From: Hymenobacter armeniacus
GTDB lineage: Bacteria > Bacteroidota > Bacteroidia > Cytophagales > Hymenobacteraceae
DNA length: 64,000 nt
Reading direction: 5' to 3'
Assembly: GCF_014699055.1 (NCBI RefSeq)
Contig: NZ_JACXAC010000003.1
Location: 62,001-126,000 of the forward strand
The position numbers were made by a program, and so were the translations under genes. Below, piece by piece: positions 34,201-44,000 of this stretch (position 1 is its first letter; every line of letters begins with the position of its first letter). Below the pieces are notes generated by a model. The model made no database searches and had not been told where the DNA came from. It saw only the letters and a list, made by a program, of their open reading frames with translations.

Positions 34201-36618
34201 GTGGGGCTGGAGGGCGAGGTAGCGCTCCACCAGCTCGGCGACCCGTTTGGCAGATTCGGTGGGATTATCACTCGTTTCCACGTCATTGGCTACGGGTGAT
34301 TCATGCAGCGTGTAGTCCCCGATCGTATCACTCAGCGACAAGAGCTCGGGCTGGCTTTCGTAACGCCCGAGCACAACCTCGGGGTAGAAGGGGTGCCCCA
34401 GCTCGTCCCTCAGGTCTTTGAAATACAAGCGGCCCGCGTCCCCGAAGCGTACTTCCGGGTCGTTTAGATAAGCCTTTACCAAATCCCGGACGCGTTGCGC
34501 TTTGATCACCATTGCCACCATGCGTAGCGGGTGCCAGGGCGTAATAATTTCGGCCGCGGCCTCGCCCTCGATGGCAACCGAGCCAATTCGCAGCAGGGGA
34601 ACGAGCAGCAAATTGCGGTTTCGGTCACCCACCGCCTTCTGGCAAATAGCTGTCAGCAGCTTGGCGTAGGCGTCGGCCTGGGTCAAGAAGGCTGGGCACG
34701 CGAGCCCCTCCTTCCGGAAGCCATCAATGGCCGCTTTGTACGTTTGCTTGAACTCCGTCCACAAGGCTTTAATCTCTTTCTCCACCGGCTCGCTGACCAA
34801 GTCTTCCGCGCGGGCCTGCACCAAGTTAGACTCCCACAGAGTGGCTAGGTTATTCACCGGCTTGTAGGTGCCGATAAAGGAGCCCCGGTTTTGGCCAAAT
34901 GCTGGCGTTAGCGTGCGGACGTCACTCAGGTTGACCGACTGAAACCGCCCTTTGGCGCTTATCGCCTCCCGTCTAACCGTGCTCAACACCATTGGGCTCT
35001 TGAGGGCCTCCAGGCGCCCCCAGTCCGTGGCGAACTCTCGCGTTACCTTATTCGGTGTAAAAGTCCAGAGGAGTTGGGTAAGCACTGGATTGGAACCAAT
35101 GGCTTTTCCCTCAACGAGCGTGTCCATGTGCAACTCAATGGTGAACTTGAGTTGCAGGGCGGCTTTTGCTTCCGAGCGGTTACGCGAATACTTGGGTTGT
35201 TTTTTCCACTCCTCCAGCAGTTGGGGGATGTTGAAAAGCTCCCCTACTTCCCATTCTACCTGGCTCCCGAACACTTGCCGGAGTCCTTGGTAGCGGGTCG
35301 CAAAGTACAGGGCGGCGTCTGCGTTGATGCGCTTGAGTAGGAGAGGGGTTTTGGTGTCACAACGAATCTTCAACCGGCGGTTGATGCTGTAATCCTCGAC
35401 CGAGAGCCGCTCCATGCAGAGAGCTAAGCCCGTCAGGAAGTCCTCGCACTCCTGGGGTTTGCCAAAAGCAAATTTGTCCCAGGCCGCTTTTAGCGTCTTT
35501 TCCTCGCTGATTTGGTGGCGGTGTTGCTCGTAGAAAGCGCGGTCATCCTCATTTGGCGTGACCGTTGAGCGCTTGCTCAGGTACTTCAGATAGTCGCGCT
35601 CATCATTCGTCAACAAGTCAGGCTCGCGCTCCTTGAAGAAGTGAATGGTCTGCTCGCCTAGATTTAGTTTTTCACGCTTTAACCCATCAAAGAGCTGCTT
35701 GATGTCGTTCCATTCGCATTCCGCCAGTTGCCGGGAAGCCGCATTCCACTGCCCATCAGACGCGATGAAAGCTTCAATTGCCGCATGGTTATCAGGTGAG
35801 ATGTTTTCCTTAACCTTGTTGAAGGAGGTGCGCAGGTTAGCACCAGTGAGCAGCGTTTGGTTGGGGGTTTGCTTGCGCAGAAAAGGCGCTCTTTTCTTAT
35901 ATGATTCCAGAAATAGGTCCTTCCAGCGCTTTAACAGGGGATGGTGTTTCTCTTGTACCTGAGAAAACAACTCAGTGTCTCTCGGCATGGACAGCGCGGG
36001 CAGGGCGGCTCCCAAGGCGTAGAAGAAAAACGAGCCCTGCTGTATTTCGCGGCGCGTACGCAAAACGTATTCCGCCACCTGGGGTAGTGAGCGGATGCTC
36101 AGTTCCATTAAACCTTTTAAAATGAACCCCCAAAGCTTTAGTTGTTCAGAAGGCAACTTTAAGCCTTGCCCAGCAACTTTTACCCATAAATCAGAGCGTA
36201 GTAGCAGTATTTGTGTGCCAATCGGTTCAATTAGATTCAGGGATTGGGCTTCGTCATCGCCCGTGTTTGCAATCAGAAGGGCTGGTAACGCGCAATCTGC
36301 GTTACGCAGGTAGGTTGCTCTATGATTGGTAAGAATCTTGTCGGGCAGTCCGTAAGCTGCCGCGTAGAATGAGAGCTCCCCTTTAGGTAGTTGTATGTGA
36401 ACCTGCTTCGCGAGGAAAGCATCGTCCAGGATGGCTCGGGCAGTGGCCGCCATCTGTTCGCCCTTAAGTTGGTCGAGCAGGAAGCGAGCGGTACCCGATT
36501 CAGATTCATATTCCCTGATGCGTGAGCCCAGATACAAGGCCACTACTTGACCGATAAGGGTAGCAGCCGTTAAATCCGCCCCTTCGGTGGGAGCAATCAC
36601 GAGCGTAGACGTTTCCAT
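31291..36618 (-). CDS. sspH: SspH/DptH-like restriction protein with FtsK-HerA ATPase
   Basis: 1775 aa from the ATG at 36618, 14 bp after the preceding stop; the frame opens earlier at 36669. The C-terminal ~250 residues are an FtsK/HerA-type motor: HTLIAGSTGSGKSVLVQN (Walker A, near residue 1545), IIDPKQGVDYFALEPLP, PVIWLVHDEFADW (Walker B, near 1650), and YLVFAAQRPDANVM. The first ~1500 residues are a large body without a catalytic site I recognise. Size, C-terminal motor and position after F and G fit DptH/DndH or SspH, the large subunit of phosphorothioation-dependent restriction. It should pump or scan DNA and help damage unmodified DNA. Confidence 0.75.
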   Translation of the reverse strand: METSTLVIAPTEGADLTAATLIGQVVALYLGSRIREYESESGTARFLLDQLKGEQMAATARAILDDAFLAKQVHIQLPKGELSFYAAAYGLPDKILTNHRATYLRNADCALPALLIANTGDDEAQSLNLIEPIGTQILLLRSDLWVKVAGQGLKLPSEQLKLWGFILKGLMELSIRSLPQVAEYVLRTRREIQQGSFFFYALGAALPALSMPRDTELFSQVQEKHHPLLKRWKDLFLESYKKRAPFLRKQTPNQTLLTGANLRTSFNKVKENISPDNHAAIEAFIASDGQWNAASRQLAECEWNDIKQLFDGLKREKLNLGEQTIHFFKEREPDLLTNDERDYLKYLSKRSTVTPNEDDRAFYEQHRHQISEEKTLKAAWDKFAFGKPQECEDFLTGLALCMERLSVEDYSINRRLKIRCDTKTPLLLKRINADAALYFATRYQGLRQVFGSQVEWEVGELFNIPQLLEEWKKQPKYSRNRSEAKAALQLKFTIELHMDTLVEGKAIGSNPVLTQLLWTFTPNKVTREFATDWGRLEALKSPMVLSTVRREAISAKGRFQSVNLSDVRTLTPAFGQNRGSFIGTYKPVNNLATLWESNLVQARAEDLVSEPVEKEIKALWTEFKQTYKAAIDGFRKEGLACPAFLTQADAYAKLLTAICQKAVGDRNRNLLLVPLLRIGSVAIEGEAAAEIITPWHPLRMVAMVIKAQRVRDLVKAYLNDPEVRFGDAGRLYFKDLRDELGHPFYPEVVLGRYESQPELLSLSDTIGDYTLHESPVANDVETSDNPTESAKRVAELVERYLALQPHESANLSVVLYNCDSARLPQAVVDRIGAAHEDEEDVRCQIVLRHNDPSKLHPLYERIMEASDSDPDAYSASEATRDFMARLRIGISADQAPPPNEKDGPPNDIVFLQDVIARHATVEWYKENAQPVALKELVPSQWSRRRPSPIGDMKSVVYLCSPAQSSQGWAFLTAITSFIKGNWDGDTQQRLLPARQLNFQDERMQEIFTQTHNLGNWVVNYDELLDRRQLIDRKVRVIRYKQSATQGRNLIVSSTASLGLLHSMVQRRISSLQLAMDPSAQKQLADRFIQEANVISGDIVLRAARRGRSASELMGVVLSSYLIRNEMQAFNNGQKANYGWYFLDDYAEWLGQREEQLADILMLSPSTGPNGELRLSIVVSEAKFIERGSLPANASKSRNQLRDTLRRIHDALFSTPERLDRGLWLARLSDLILDGVHFSAGANINLADWRMAIRKGECYISLRGYSHVFVSGTEEDPLDADFSVIGDVEEAYQEVFSFDQVRKLVTTYAANEDSMPVRLEKGEAQIWQSQTFVKAVGCIKPGEEAKVFATREEVGQSTAKGPVKPAVKPTTEPAPPDKEPDVLVPPPAETSAHWAYPGIQKLMPQHQAEQTANPAEMEWLASVAQRTKAALQGFNLNARLLTQKLTPNAALLTFQGSANLTVDQALRRQSEFKTTYGLSVVSVRPEAGAISLAIERPNRQVVRLEDIWGRWIPDSVNGNQTLPIAIREDNGEILFLSPQTNAPHTLIAGSTGSGKSVLVQNIILSIAATNTPDQAQMIIIDPKQGVDYFALEPLPHVKGGAIIVEQEAALEELNQLVEEMESRYRRFREARVPSLSRYNARVAPEQRLPVIWLVHDEFADWMQIDEYKQAVTAIVARLGVKARAAGIYLVFAAQRPDANVMPMQLRANLGNRLILRVDSEGTSEIALGLKGAERLLGKGHLLAKLEGEPDLVFGQVPFIPDTVIEELVSIMIPATV

Positions 36619-36632
36619 AAGTAAGTAGCGGG

Positions 36633-38177
36633 TTATTCCAGACCGTGAGGATTGATAATGTAGGCGCACCCGTCCGAGAGACGGCGCAGCAAGCCCAGGC
36701 TGCTCAGGCGGGCTTCTAAGCGCGCGGCGTTCGCGGCAAAGGGTTTGGATTCGTAATCCTCCTCCTCGATAACCTGCTTGGCTTCCCGCTCACTGAACAC
36801 CAACCCGTAACGTTCAAAGAGCAAGTGGAAGAATTCTTTCAATTCCATCCGTTGCGGCACGTTAGCAAAAATGAGGGTTTTCAGGAAGCTGTCCGTGGGC
36901 GCGTAACGGAACTTCGTGGTGGCGCGTCGTGATACCAACCCAACCAACCGGCCGTAGGACCGATGGACTTCCCCGGCGTGCTGCTGGTGGCGGTGCTGTG
37001 CTTTATCTCGGATGAATTCCAGCAGCTGCGCGGGGTCCTCAGCGCCCTCGTATTCTTCGATATCCCACCAAATCTCCTTTTTCAAAATCTCCACGCACTT
37101 GCTGTACTGGTCTTGCTGCGTGCGCAGTTGCATCGCGGCCAGCCAGTCGTCGGAGCTGGTAATCTGCGTCAGATAGGCCTGAATGGCTTCGCCGGATAAG
37201 CTGTTGTTTTCTTGAAAGTTGATGACGGAAAGTTCCCGGACCAAGGTTTTCTTGGGAGCCACCACTTCGCATAGAAACGTGATGCGCTCCTTCTTGCCCC
37301 TCCACGCGGCGGCAACCTGCAAGTGATACAGCATCACGTGGAAGGCCCCCATCGTCACGAGGTGATTGAGGACATCGAAGTTGGGCAGGCGCAATTCGAA
37401 AAGGCGGAGCCAGTCCTCGCCCAACCGGTCAAAGCTGGGGTGCGCTTTATAAGGCAAGTAGCTGTGTTTGCGCTCAACCCCGTTTTCCTCCGGGGCTTTC
37501 TCTAGCACCTGGAGCAGCTTATTCCACTGATTATCGCCGGCCAGAAAGTGCGTAAGGTAGGGGCGAAGCTCGGGGGCCGAAGCGCTGCGGCACAGCATCA
37601 GGTAAAGCAACTCCCCCGTCCGGGTGAAGTTCACGTAGTCGCGCTTGCCATCCAGGGTGGCGTCTTCGTAAATGGCGCTGGCTCCGAAGGGAAACACAAA
37701 GCGCGACGTCCAGCGTTTGTTGCTTTCGCCTTCCACGGAGGCGTCCCGGAGCATGCCAACCAGAAAGGCGAAGTCGCTGAACTTCTCAAACCGCGGCTTT
37801 AGGTACGAGAAGTCGTTATCATTCAGATTCTGAGCATTCTCATTCATCCAGGCCAACCAAGTCGTCCAATTGGTATTGGAATCCGCCCGCTCGTTCTCGA
37901 GGTCTTTAATGACGTCGTTGTTCCACAAGATATTACGCAGGTGCATGCGGCGCAGGGGGTGGAACACCAACGGGTAGTAGGAGCCTTGCTCATCGAGGAG
38001 CGTGCCTTTCCGATGGAAGTACTCGGCCACCGTCAGGCATTCCAGGAAGATCAGCCAGGGCGATTGGGGGTGAATCCGGTGCCCCCAAATTTGTTCGTCT
38101 AACCATAAGGCCATCGTCGGATAATGGCCACGAGGGGGACGTGCTACCGCTACGTCCGCGGGTAGAAGTTCTTGCAT
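36633..38177 (-). CDS. sspG: SspG/DptG-like restriction component
   Basis: 514 aa. It is soluble and helical, with no signal or membrane segment and no enzyme motif that I can identify. Features include PPRGHYPTMALWLDEQIWGH near the start, FVFPFGASAIYED, and a charged C-terminal winged-helix-like region (LKEFFHLLFERYGLVFSEREAKQVIEEEDYE...LEARLSSLGLLRRLSDGCAYIINP). The assignment rests on order and size: it lies between the P-loop F gene and the giant motor H gene, exactly as in DndFGH and SspFGH loci. It is 60 bp after F and 14 bp before H. It is probably a structural or DNA-contacting subunit. Confidence 0.6.
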   Translation of the reverse strand: MQELLPADVAVARPPRGHYPTMALWLDEQIWGHRIHPQSPWLIFLECLTVAEYFHRKGTLLDEQGSYYPLVFHPLRRMHLRNILWNNDVIKDLENERADSNTNWTTWLAWMNENAQNLNDNDFSYLKPRFEKFSDFAFLVGMLRDASVEGESNKRWTSRFVFPFGASAIYEDATLDGKRDYVNFTRTGELLYLMLCRSASAPELRPYLTHFLAGDNQWNKLLQVLEKAPEENGVERKHSYLPYKAHPSFDRLGEDWLRLFELRLPNFDVLNHLVTMGAFHVMLYHLQVAAAWRGKKERITFLCEVVAPKKTLVRELSVINFQENNSLSGEAIQAYLTQITSSDDWLAAMQLRTQQDQYSKCVEILKKEIWWDIEEYEGAEDPAQLLEFIRDKAQHRHQQHAGEVHRSYGRLVGLVSRRATTKFRYAPTDSFLKTLIFANVPQRMELKEFFHLLFERYGLVFSEREAKQVIEEEDYESKPFAANAARLEARLSSLGLLRRLSDGCAYIINPHGLE

Positions 38178-38237
38178 TACTGCCTAACGAAAGGGGGTGA
38201 ATGAAGCGGGGCGATGTCAAGGCGCGGAGTGCGGGCC

Positions 38238-40148
38238 TTAAGCCGGGATATTCAGTTGAATAGTGATGTTTTCCGGCCGACCGGATTCGTCCAATCGAAG
38301 GCGTTGAAAACTAAGGGTGTTGTCTTCTTCTACGCCTTCCTGCAAACGGCGCTTTTTTAAGGCCGTCAGTAGCCGGCTCTTGAAAGAGAGTACATCCTCG
38401 TAGCATTCACGGGAGAAGCTACTGGGCAGGGCTCCCTCCGCGACCCGGGAGAGGAATTCGTAACGCACCAGATTCAGCTTGAAAGATTCGGAAATCGACT
38501 CGTTCATCGTCACCTTTAACGCGGGCTTATTCCCATTCCAAACCACGTCGACGCGCTCTCCACGGCTGGGATTTACCGAAATGGCGTCTTCGTAGATTCG
38601 GGATACTTTGGCTCCGGTCGATTGCAGGCTCGTTCCCAGAAAGAGCTTGCGGTCGTCGGTGATGAGCATTCCCACGATGACCCGATTAAGACCCCGCACC
38701 AAGCGGTTGATAATAGCGCGCTCCACTTTACCATTGCCGACGCCCGGAGGGGAAATCGTGCGCACTACTTTTTCCAAATATTCTCCCGCGTAGCGAAACA
38801 CAGTTAGCTCCCAGAGGTGTAGCTCCTGCGCTTCAGAAGCCGGTATCTTGAAGAACAAGGCCCGACGCTGCGTGACAAGCATGTCCAAGAAATCGCTGTT
38901 GCTGTTGTCTTCTTCGGCGGACTCCACGTAGTTGCTCTGGGCCAGCCGGTAACTGGCATCGGCCCCGTAGAAAGGGTCATTGCCTAGATAGGCGTCATAA
39001 TATTCCTTCAAGGCCTCATCGGCCTCCCCGAAGATGAGGATGCCATCAATCCGGTTGGTGGTCTCGTGCCCAAGCCGGAACCGATCCAGGTAGTTAAAGA
39101 CGCCGATGCTCTCGCGCCGGCTTTCTCGTAGATTGCCGCCGAAGATATTGTTGTAAATGCTGGCTTGGGCCACCGTGCCCTGCTGGATAATCTTGGCGAC
39201 ATCCGTTGGCACCATCAAATTGTCTTTGTTGCAAGTCGGATGCCCCAGCACGGCATTAACCAAGAGCGCAAGAATCTCGCGAATGGGGATGTGCAGGTCG
39301 TTGTAATCACAGAGCTCCAGCAAATCGCGGAGCCGTTGCCGCAGCTGGGGCTCTTGCAGCAATTCGAAATTGCGGCGGATGGGCGACTTATCGCCAAAGG
39401 CGACGGATTCTCCCATCTCTCCCTCGAAGCAAGACTGCCAACCTGGGTGGTCGATAAAAGCCTGAATGGCGAAATCAAAAAGCTCGGCCGAAGAACCCCG
39501 CGACAAGTTGAAAAAGCGCAAAGCCACGTCGGGCAGCGATTCTAGGTCCTCGACGAGCAGTTGTTCAAACCGGCTCCGAGCCTTATTCACCGCTTCCGAA
39601 TCGGGTAGGCGGCGCCAGGTTTCAATGAGCTGGCCGTCGTTGGCGGCGATGAGGAAGTAATCCGTCGTCGACGTCTCGAAGAGGCTCCGGGAGAACGTTT
39701 CCAGAAGCTCGCGTTCCGCTTGATTCCATTCTGCTCCTTGCTGGGGTACCCAGGCGCTCAAATCCCGGATGACGTGCAGTGTCGCCCCGGAGGGCAGGAC
39801 CTGGTTGATGTAGGGATTGTTGGAAGCCCAGGTAGTGGCGTCTCCTTGCAAGGCTTCCCACACTTTGCCGCACAGGTGGGTCTTTCCATCACCGGCCGTA
39901 CCGGTCAGAATCACGGAAAGCATCTGTTGCCCCGTCAGGCAGCCGAGCACCTCCGCGAACCGTGGGTGTAGAAAGGTGATCGGCGCAACGCCTGCGCGCC
40001 GCGCCGCTTTGCCCGTGTGTTCTTCAAAGGCGGAATCGTTGGCGGGAATGGGGCCGTACTTGCGGACGAAACGGATCCAGTTGTGGGCTTGGTCTTTATT
40101 GCGGCCAGGGGCTGCTTTCGTTGCGGGGGAACCGGCGGGCTGAATCAC
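38238..40148 (-). CDS. sspF: SspF/DptF-like P-loop ATPase of the restriction module
   Basis: 636 aa from a GTG at 40148. The N-terminal domain is an ATPase with Walker A at G83-T90 (LTGTAGDGKTHLC), preceded by ITFLHPRFAEVLGCL and followed by LHVIRDLSAW and FLIAANDGQLIETW (Walker B/sensor region). The C-terminal half is mixed and without a known motif. Length, P-loop position and place ahead of G and H match DptF/DndF or SspF, which is needed for restriction of DNA lacking phosphorothioates. It is 48 bp downstream of the sspD-like gene, so modification and restriction genes share one operon. Confidence 0.7.
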   Translation of the reverse strand: MIQPAGSPATKAAPGRNKDQAHNWIRFVRKYGPIPANDSAFEEHTGKAARRAGVAPITFLHPRFAEVLGCLTGQQMLSVILTGTAGDGKTHLCGKVWEALQGDATTWASNNPYINQVLPSGATLHVIRDLSAWVPQQGAEWNQAERELLETFSRSLFETSTTDYFLIAANDGQLIETWRRLPDSEAVNKARSRFEQLLVEDLESLPDVALRFFNLSRGSSAELFDFAIQAFIDHPGWQSCFEGEMGESVAFGDKSPIRRNFELLQEPQLRQRLRDLLELCDYNDLHIPIREILALLVNAVLGHPTCNKDNLMVPTDVAKIIQQGTVAQASIYNNIFGGNLRESRRESIGVFNYLDRFRLGHETTNRIDGILIFGEADEALKEYYDAYLGNDPFYGADASYRLAQSNYVESAEEDNSNSDFLDMLVTQRRALFFKIPASEAQELHLWELTVFRYAGEYLEKVVRTISPPGVGNGKVERAIINRLVRGLNRVIVGMLITDDRKLFLGTSLQSTGAKVSRIYEDAISVNPSRGERVDVVWNGNKPALKVTMNESISESFKLNLVRYEFLSRVAEGALPSSFSRECYEDVLSFKSRLLTALKKRRLQEGVEEDNTLSFQRLRLDESGRPENITIQLNIPA

Positions 40149-40196
40149 TGATTTGCAGAATGGGGACGGAATAGAGAATAGAGCTAGTAAACGGCC

Positions 40197-41042
40197 TCAC
40201 AGCTGGCAAATCAGACAGCCGGTGCGCTCCTCGTAGTCATCGACGCCGCCGAGCACGTGCAGCAGGCTCCGGTTCTTAGCTTTACTCCGGGCCCGTTCTT
40301 GCGCCAAGGCGTGGTCGCGGATGATCTGCGCCATGCGGTCGGGCTTTTCCAGTTCAGCTAGCGGCTCATCGCCGCACCAGTAGAAAATCGTTTCCGCGTT
40401 CTTGCCGGCCTTCTCGTACGCTTTGGCTTCCTCAAACAGGTCCGGGTGCGCTTCCCGTAAGCGGACCCACTCTATCTTTTGCTGGTAAAAGCAAAAGAAG
40501 CAACCGGAACGAGTGCGGCCCCACTTGGTGTAAGGAGGCATGCCCAGGCCCGATTCTTCGAGGATGCGCTCGATGTCGGCCTTGACTAGCCCATCCTCAA
40601 TGAAAGGATAGAGCGGCTTAATGTTGGGCTTATGGCTGATGTAGCCTTCCCGCTTTTCGTCGGCCCGCAAGCCCACGTAGTTGTAGCAGTTGTCGTCGCC
40701 AATGAACTTTTCAAAGGGCTTAAGCTTCATCATGCGGGTGCACCAGCGCCGGTGATTCGACGGCAGCATGCCCCCGTAGATTTTCAGCAACTGGTCGAAA
40801 CCAATGAAATCGCCCTTTTCTTCCGTGCTTTTGTGAATGGGCTTACCCAGCAGCGCTTCCAAGCGGCCCAGGTATTCGTAGGTCTCGGGGAGCTCTTTGC
40901 CGGTATCGTGGAAAACGTACTCCATCTCGGGAATTCGGTCCCGCATGTAGATGGCCAGGGCTGCACTGTCCTTGCCGCCGGACAAGCTGAGAATATGTCG
41001 AAATGGTAGATCCACGGTAGAAGCTGATTTAAGGGATTCCAA
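40197..41042 (-). CDS. sspD: SspD/DndC-like PAPS-reductase-family sulfurtransferase
   Basis: 281 aa from a TTG start (no ATG fits). The PP-loop S21-GGKDS begins the ATP-pyrophosphatase domain of the PAPS reductase superfamily. C101 (HRRWCTRMMKL), C181 and C184 (RSGCFFCFYQQK) and a C-terminal C276-x-x-C279 provide the cysteines expected for an iron-sulfur cluster and sulfur relay. Also typical are FHDTGKELPETYEYL and VGLRADEKREGY. It activates the DNA backbone or carries sulfur from SspA to DNA in phosphorothioation. It is 41 bp downstream of the ATPase gene and 48 bp upstream of the F gene. Confidence 0.85.
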   Translation of the reverse strand: MESLKSASTVDLPFRHILSLSGGKDSAALAIYMRDRIPEMEYVFHDTGKELPETYEYLGRLEALLGKPIHKSTEEKGDFIGFDQLLKIYGGMLPSNHRRWCTRMMKLKPFEKFIGDDNCYNYVGLRADEKREGYISHKPNIKPLYPFIEDGLVKADIERILEESGLGMPPYTKWGRTRSGCFFCFYQQKIEWVRLREAHPDLFEEAKAYEKAGKNAETIFYWCGDEPLAELEKPDRMAQIIRDHALAQERARSKAKNRSLLHVLGGVDDYEERTGCLICQL

Positions 41043-41083
41043 GATAATGCTTTTTAGTAAGCTTGATGCGGTATTCTAATAAA

Positions 41084-44000
41084 CTAATGCTCTACGGCAT
41101 CGGCCACCGGCTCACTGGCCGCTAAAAGCTGCCACAACACCCGGGAAGCTGCGGCCATGCCCACTCGGCCTTGGCCGCGCAAAAGCTTGGCTAGCTCGTC
41201 TTGCAGGTCCGTGGCCAAATCCACCTCCTCGGGCGTAAGGTGGATGACTTGGCCGCGCTCCTGGCCATTGGGCTGGGTAAGCGCAATGCGCACGGATTCT
41301 CCTTCGGCGATGCCTTTGTATTTGCTGCGGTTATACACCACGGCTTCCACGCGGCCGAATTGCGCGACGAGGTGGTGGATTTCCTGTTCGTACTTGTGAA
41401 CGTCGGCATCGCGCCATTTGGCCGGGGGCATTGCGCACACCAGGTTGCCCAACGATTCCAGCCACTGCGTCTCCGTGAGTTTGGTATCGGCCAGGCGCAA
41501 GCAAAAGCTTTTCAAACGCGGCTCCGTTACAAACGCCGCCACGGAGGCCGCCCGCGGGGCCAAAATGTGCCGCACTTCCTCGAAGGTGCCCTGGAGCAAG
41601 AATTCGGTGTGCAGCTTTTCCCTGATCCACTGCAACAGCCCGGGGTGGGCCCCGCGTAGCTCGTCGACCGCTGCTTTGAGTTCCTGGGCAAAGAGGGCTA
41701 TCTGCGCCCCCTGCTGGTCACTTTCATCCAGTACTGGGGGCAAATCGCAGGCCACGGGTAAATCGTGAAATAGTAAGCTGGCCGGATCGCGGGCCCCCAG
41801 GAGCGCCGCCCGCACCGCCTTGGTATGGGGGGCCAGCCGCGAGGTTTTGAGGGTGTACTGGGGCAGCCCGGCCATGAACGAAAGCAGCGGCTTAACCACG
41901 TCGAGCAAGTCCACGCGCTCCTCGTGCTTGCCCGTGAGTTGAAGCTGGTGAATCAGGCTTTGAAAGAGCTCGGTCCGCACCCCGTTGATGGGGTAGAACT
42001 GAATCTCAAAGGTTTCCGGGGCCTTGGTAAGGCGGAAGAAGTTAGACCCCGTAATGCGGGGTATAAAGGAACCGTCCTCGTAAAAGGCAAGCTCCTGTTC
42101 GTTGATGACGCTGAAAATTGCCAGCAGCAGCGGGATGAGACCCTCGCGAACGCCGTAAGGAGCCTGCCGCAAGGCTTCGTAGACCACGGTGGCCGGTACG
42201 CGGGCATCCGTGGTTTCGGCCAGCACTTCGCGGATGCGGGCGAATGCCGGCAGCAAACGTCCGCGCTGGGCATCAACTTGCTCCTCGGGCAGCGTCAACG
42301 CCCAAGTGCCCGTCCCGGGGTTCACCTGGTGCAGGCCCCCGGCTTTGAGCACGGACAAGTACATGGACATCTCCGGTGGTGTCTTGGAAGAATCCATGCC
42401 CAAGTAGGGCTCAAAGGGAGTGTCAAAAAGCTGCTCGCATAGGCGCCCGCGGGCCCCCGACGCGGCCGAGGAGAGCACCTTGCGGTTGATGAGCTCGTTG
42501 TGAATGCGCGGGGCGGCGTGGAATACCTCGTCCAGTACGGTGCTCAACAGGGCCATGACCTGGCGGCCCGTTTTAACTTCGGGCAGTAGTTCCCCGTTTC
42601 GGAACCACCGCAGGCCACTCTCCAAGCTGGCATTAGTCATGCCTACGTACCGCTGCACATGCTCCGCTAGGGTCTGCTGGGCATTGGTGAGCTGGCGCGC
42701 CACCTCTTCGCGGGCGTAGTCGTCGTGCTGCAGCTCCGGCACGTTGCGCTGAATCCATTCCCAGCGACGAACCTCCTCCAGTACTGCGGCCAAGCCCTGC
42801 AAGGGCTGGGGCACGGCCACGAGCGTCTGGGCGTGAGAACCCGTTGGGGACTGGGCAAAGGCGATGACGCGTTGTTCCTCCTCCGGCGTTTCGCACAGGG
42901 GCACGATGATTTTGCCGTCGGCCGTGAGGCTCGGTCCCACCAGCTCGATTAAGCGGTCGGCGTCGGTGTATACAACCTCAAAGAAGCGCAGGGTCCCGGT
43001 TTCGATGTAATGGCGCCGAGCCACCAAGGGACGGACTTCAACGCGTTCGCGAATGAGACTCGCGACTTTCTTGATGCTGCCCAACTCCCGACCCGCATCG
43101 GCATACACGCTCTCCAGGTTGACGCTGGTGTGCGGCCAGAGGCTGTATCCACCGGCGGCGCCGCGGTAGTAGAGCAGGTGCCGGTTCTTGAGCACCTGAA
43201 TCGTGCCCTTGACGTCTCCGCAGTCCCGCAGGGCCAACTCCAGCGCCTCGGAAGTGGCTAGTAGGTCCTCCGCGTTGAGAACGTTAAGCAGCCCGATGGT
43301 CTTGAGTAAATTAAGCTCCAGTAGGTCTTCCCCGCGATAGGAAGAAATAACGCCCTCAATCGCTTTCCAGTGGTTGCGGTAACTCTGCAGGTTTAGGCGT
43401 TGCCCAAAAGCGTAGCGAGCGTAATCGAAGAGGTCATGAACTCGGAAAAACACTTTGCCTTCCGTGCGCTCGACAAAATCCTGCAGGCCGAAAGGCTCGC
43501 TACCCAGCAGGAAGCTGAACAAGGACCGTTCGTTCTGGCCGAAAGTGGCGAACAGGCGCACCAGCAGAGGCAGTACAGTTGGGTGCAGCGGATACAGGCG
43601 CGGGGCGATGTCGGCCAGCGCGGGCTGACGCGAAGCCGGCCCGTACCAGCGGAGCCGCAGGGCGTCCTGCATGTCAGCTTTGGCGCGACCCAAGGCGGCA
43701 AACGGTGCCACGGCCAACTGCGTGTTCAAGGCGTTGGCAATCAACTCGGCCACTTGCTCGATGGGGTAGTGCCAAGTTAATTCCTCGTAGCGACCGGCGA
43801 TTTTCTCCCACTCCCGCTGCTGGTTCTGGGTTAGACTCTCCGCGTAACCACTGATGCCTTGGTGCAGCAGCACCACAATCATTAACGGGGTAGCGCCGCT
43901 GCGGGCCGCCAATTCAGCGAGGCCTTGCAGCAAGTAAATGTCTTGGCGCTCGGGGTGGAGGGCGGCAAACTCTAAGAACTTGCCTACTTCGTCCAGCACG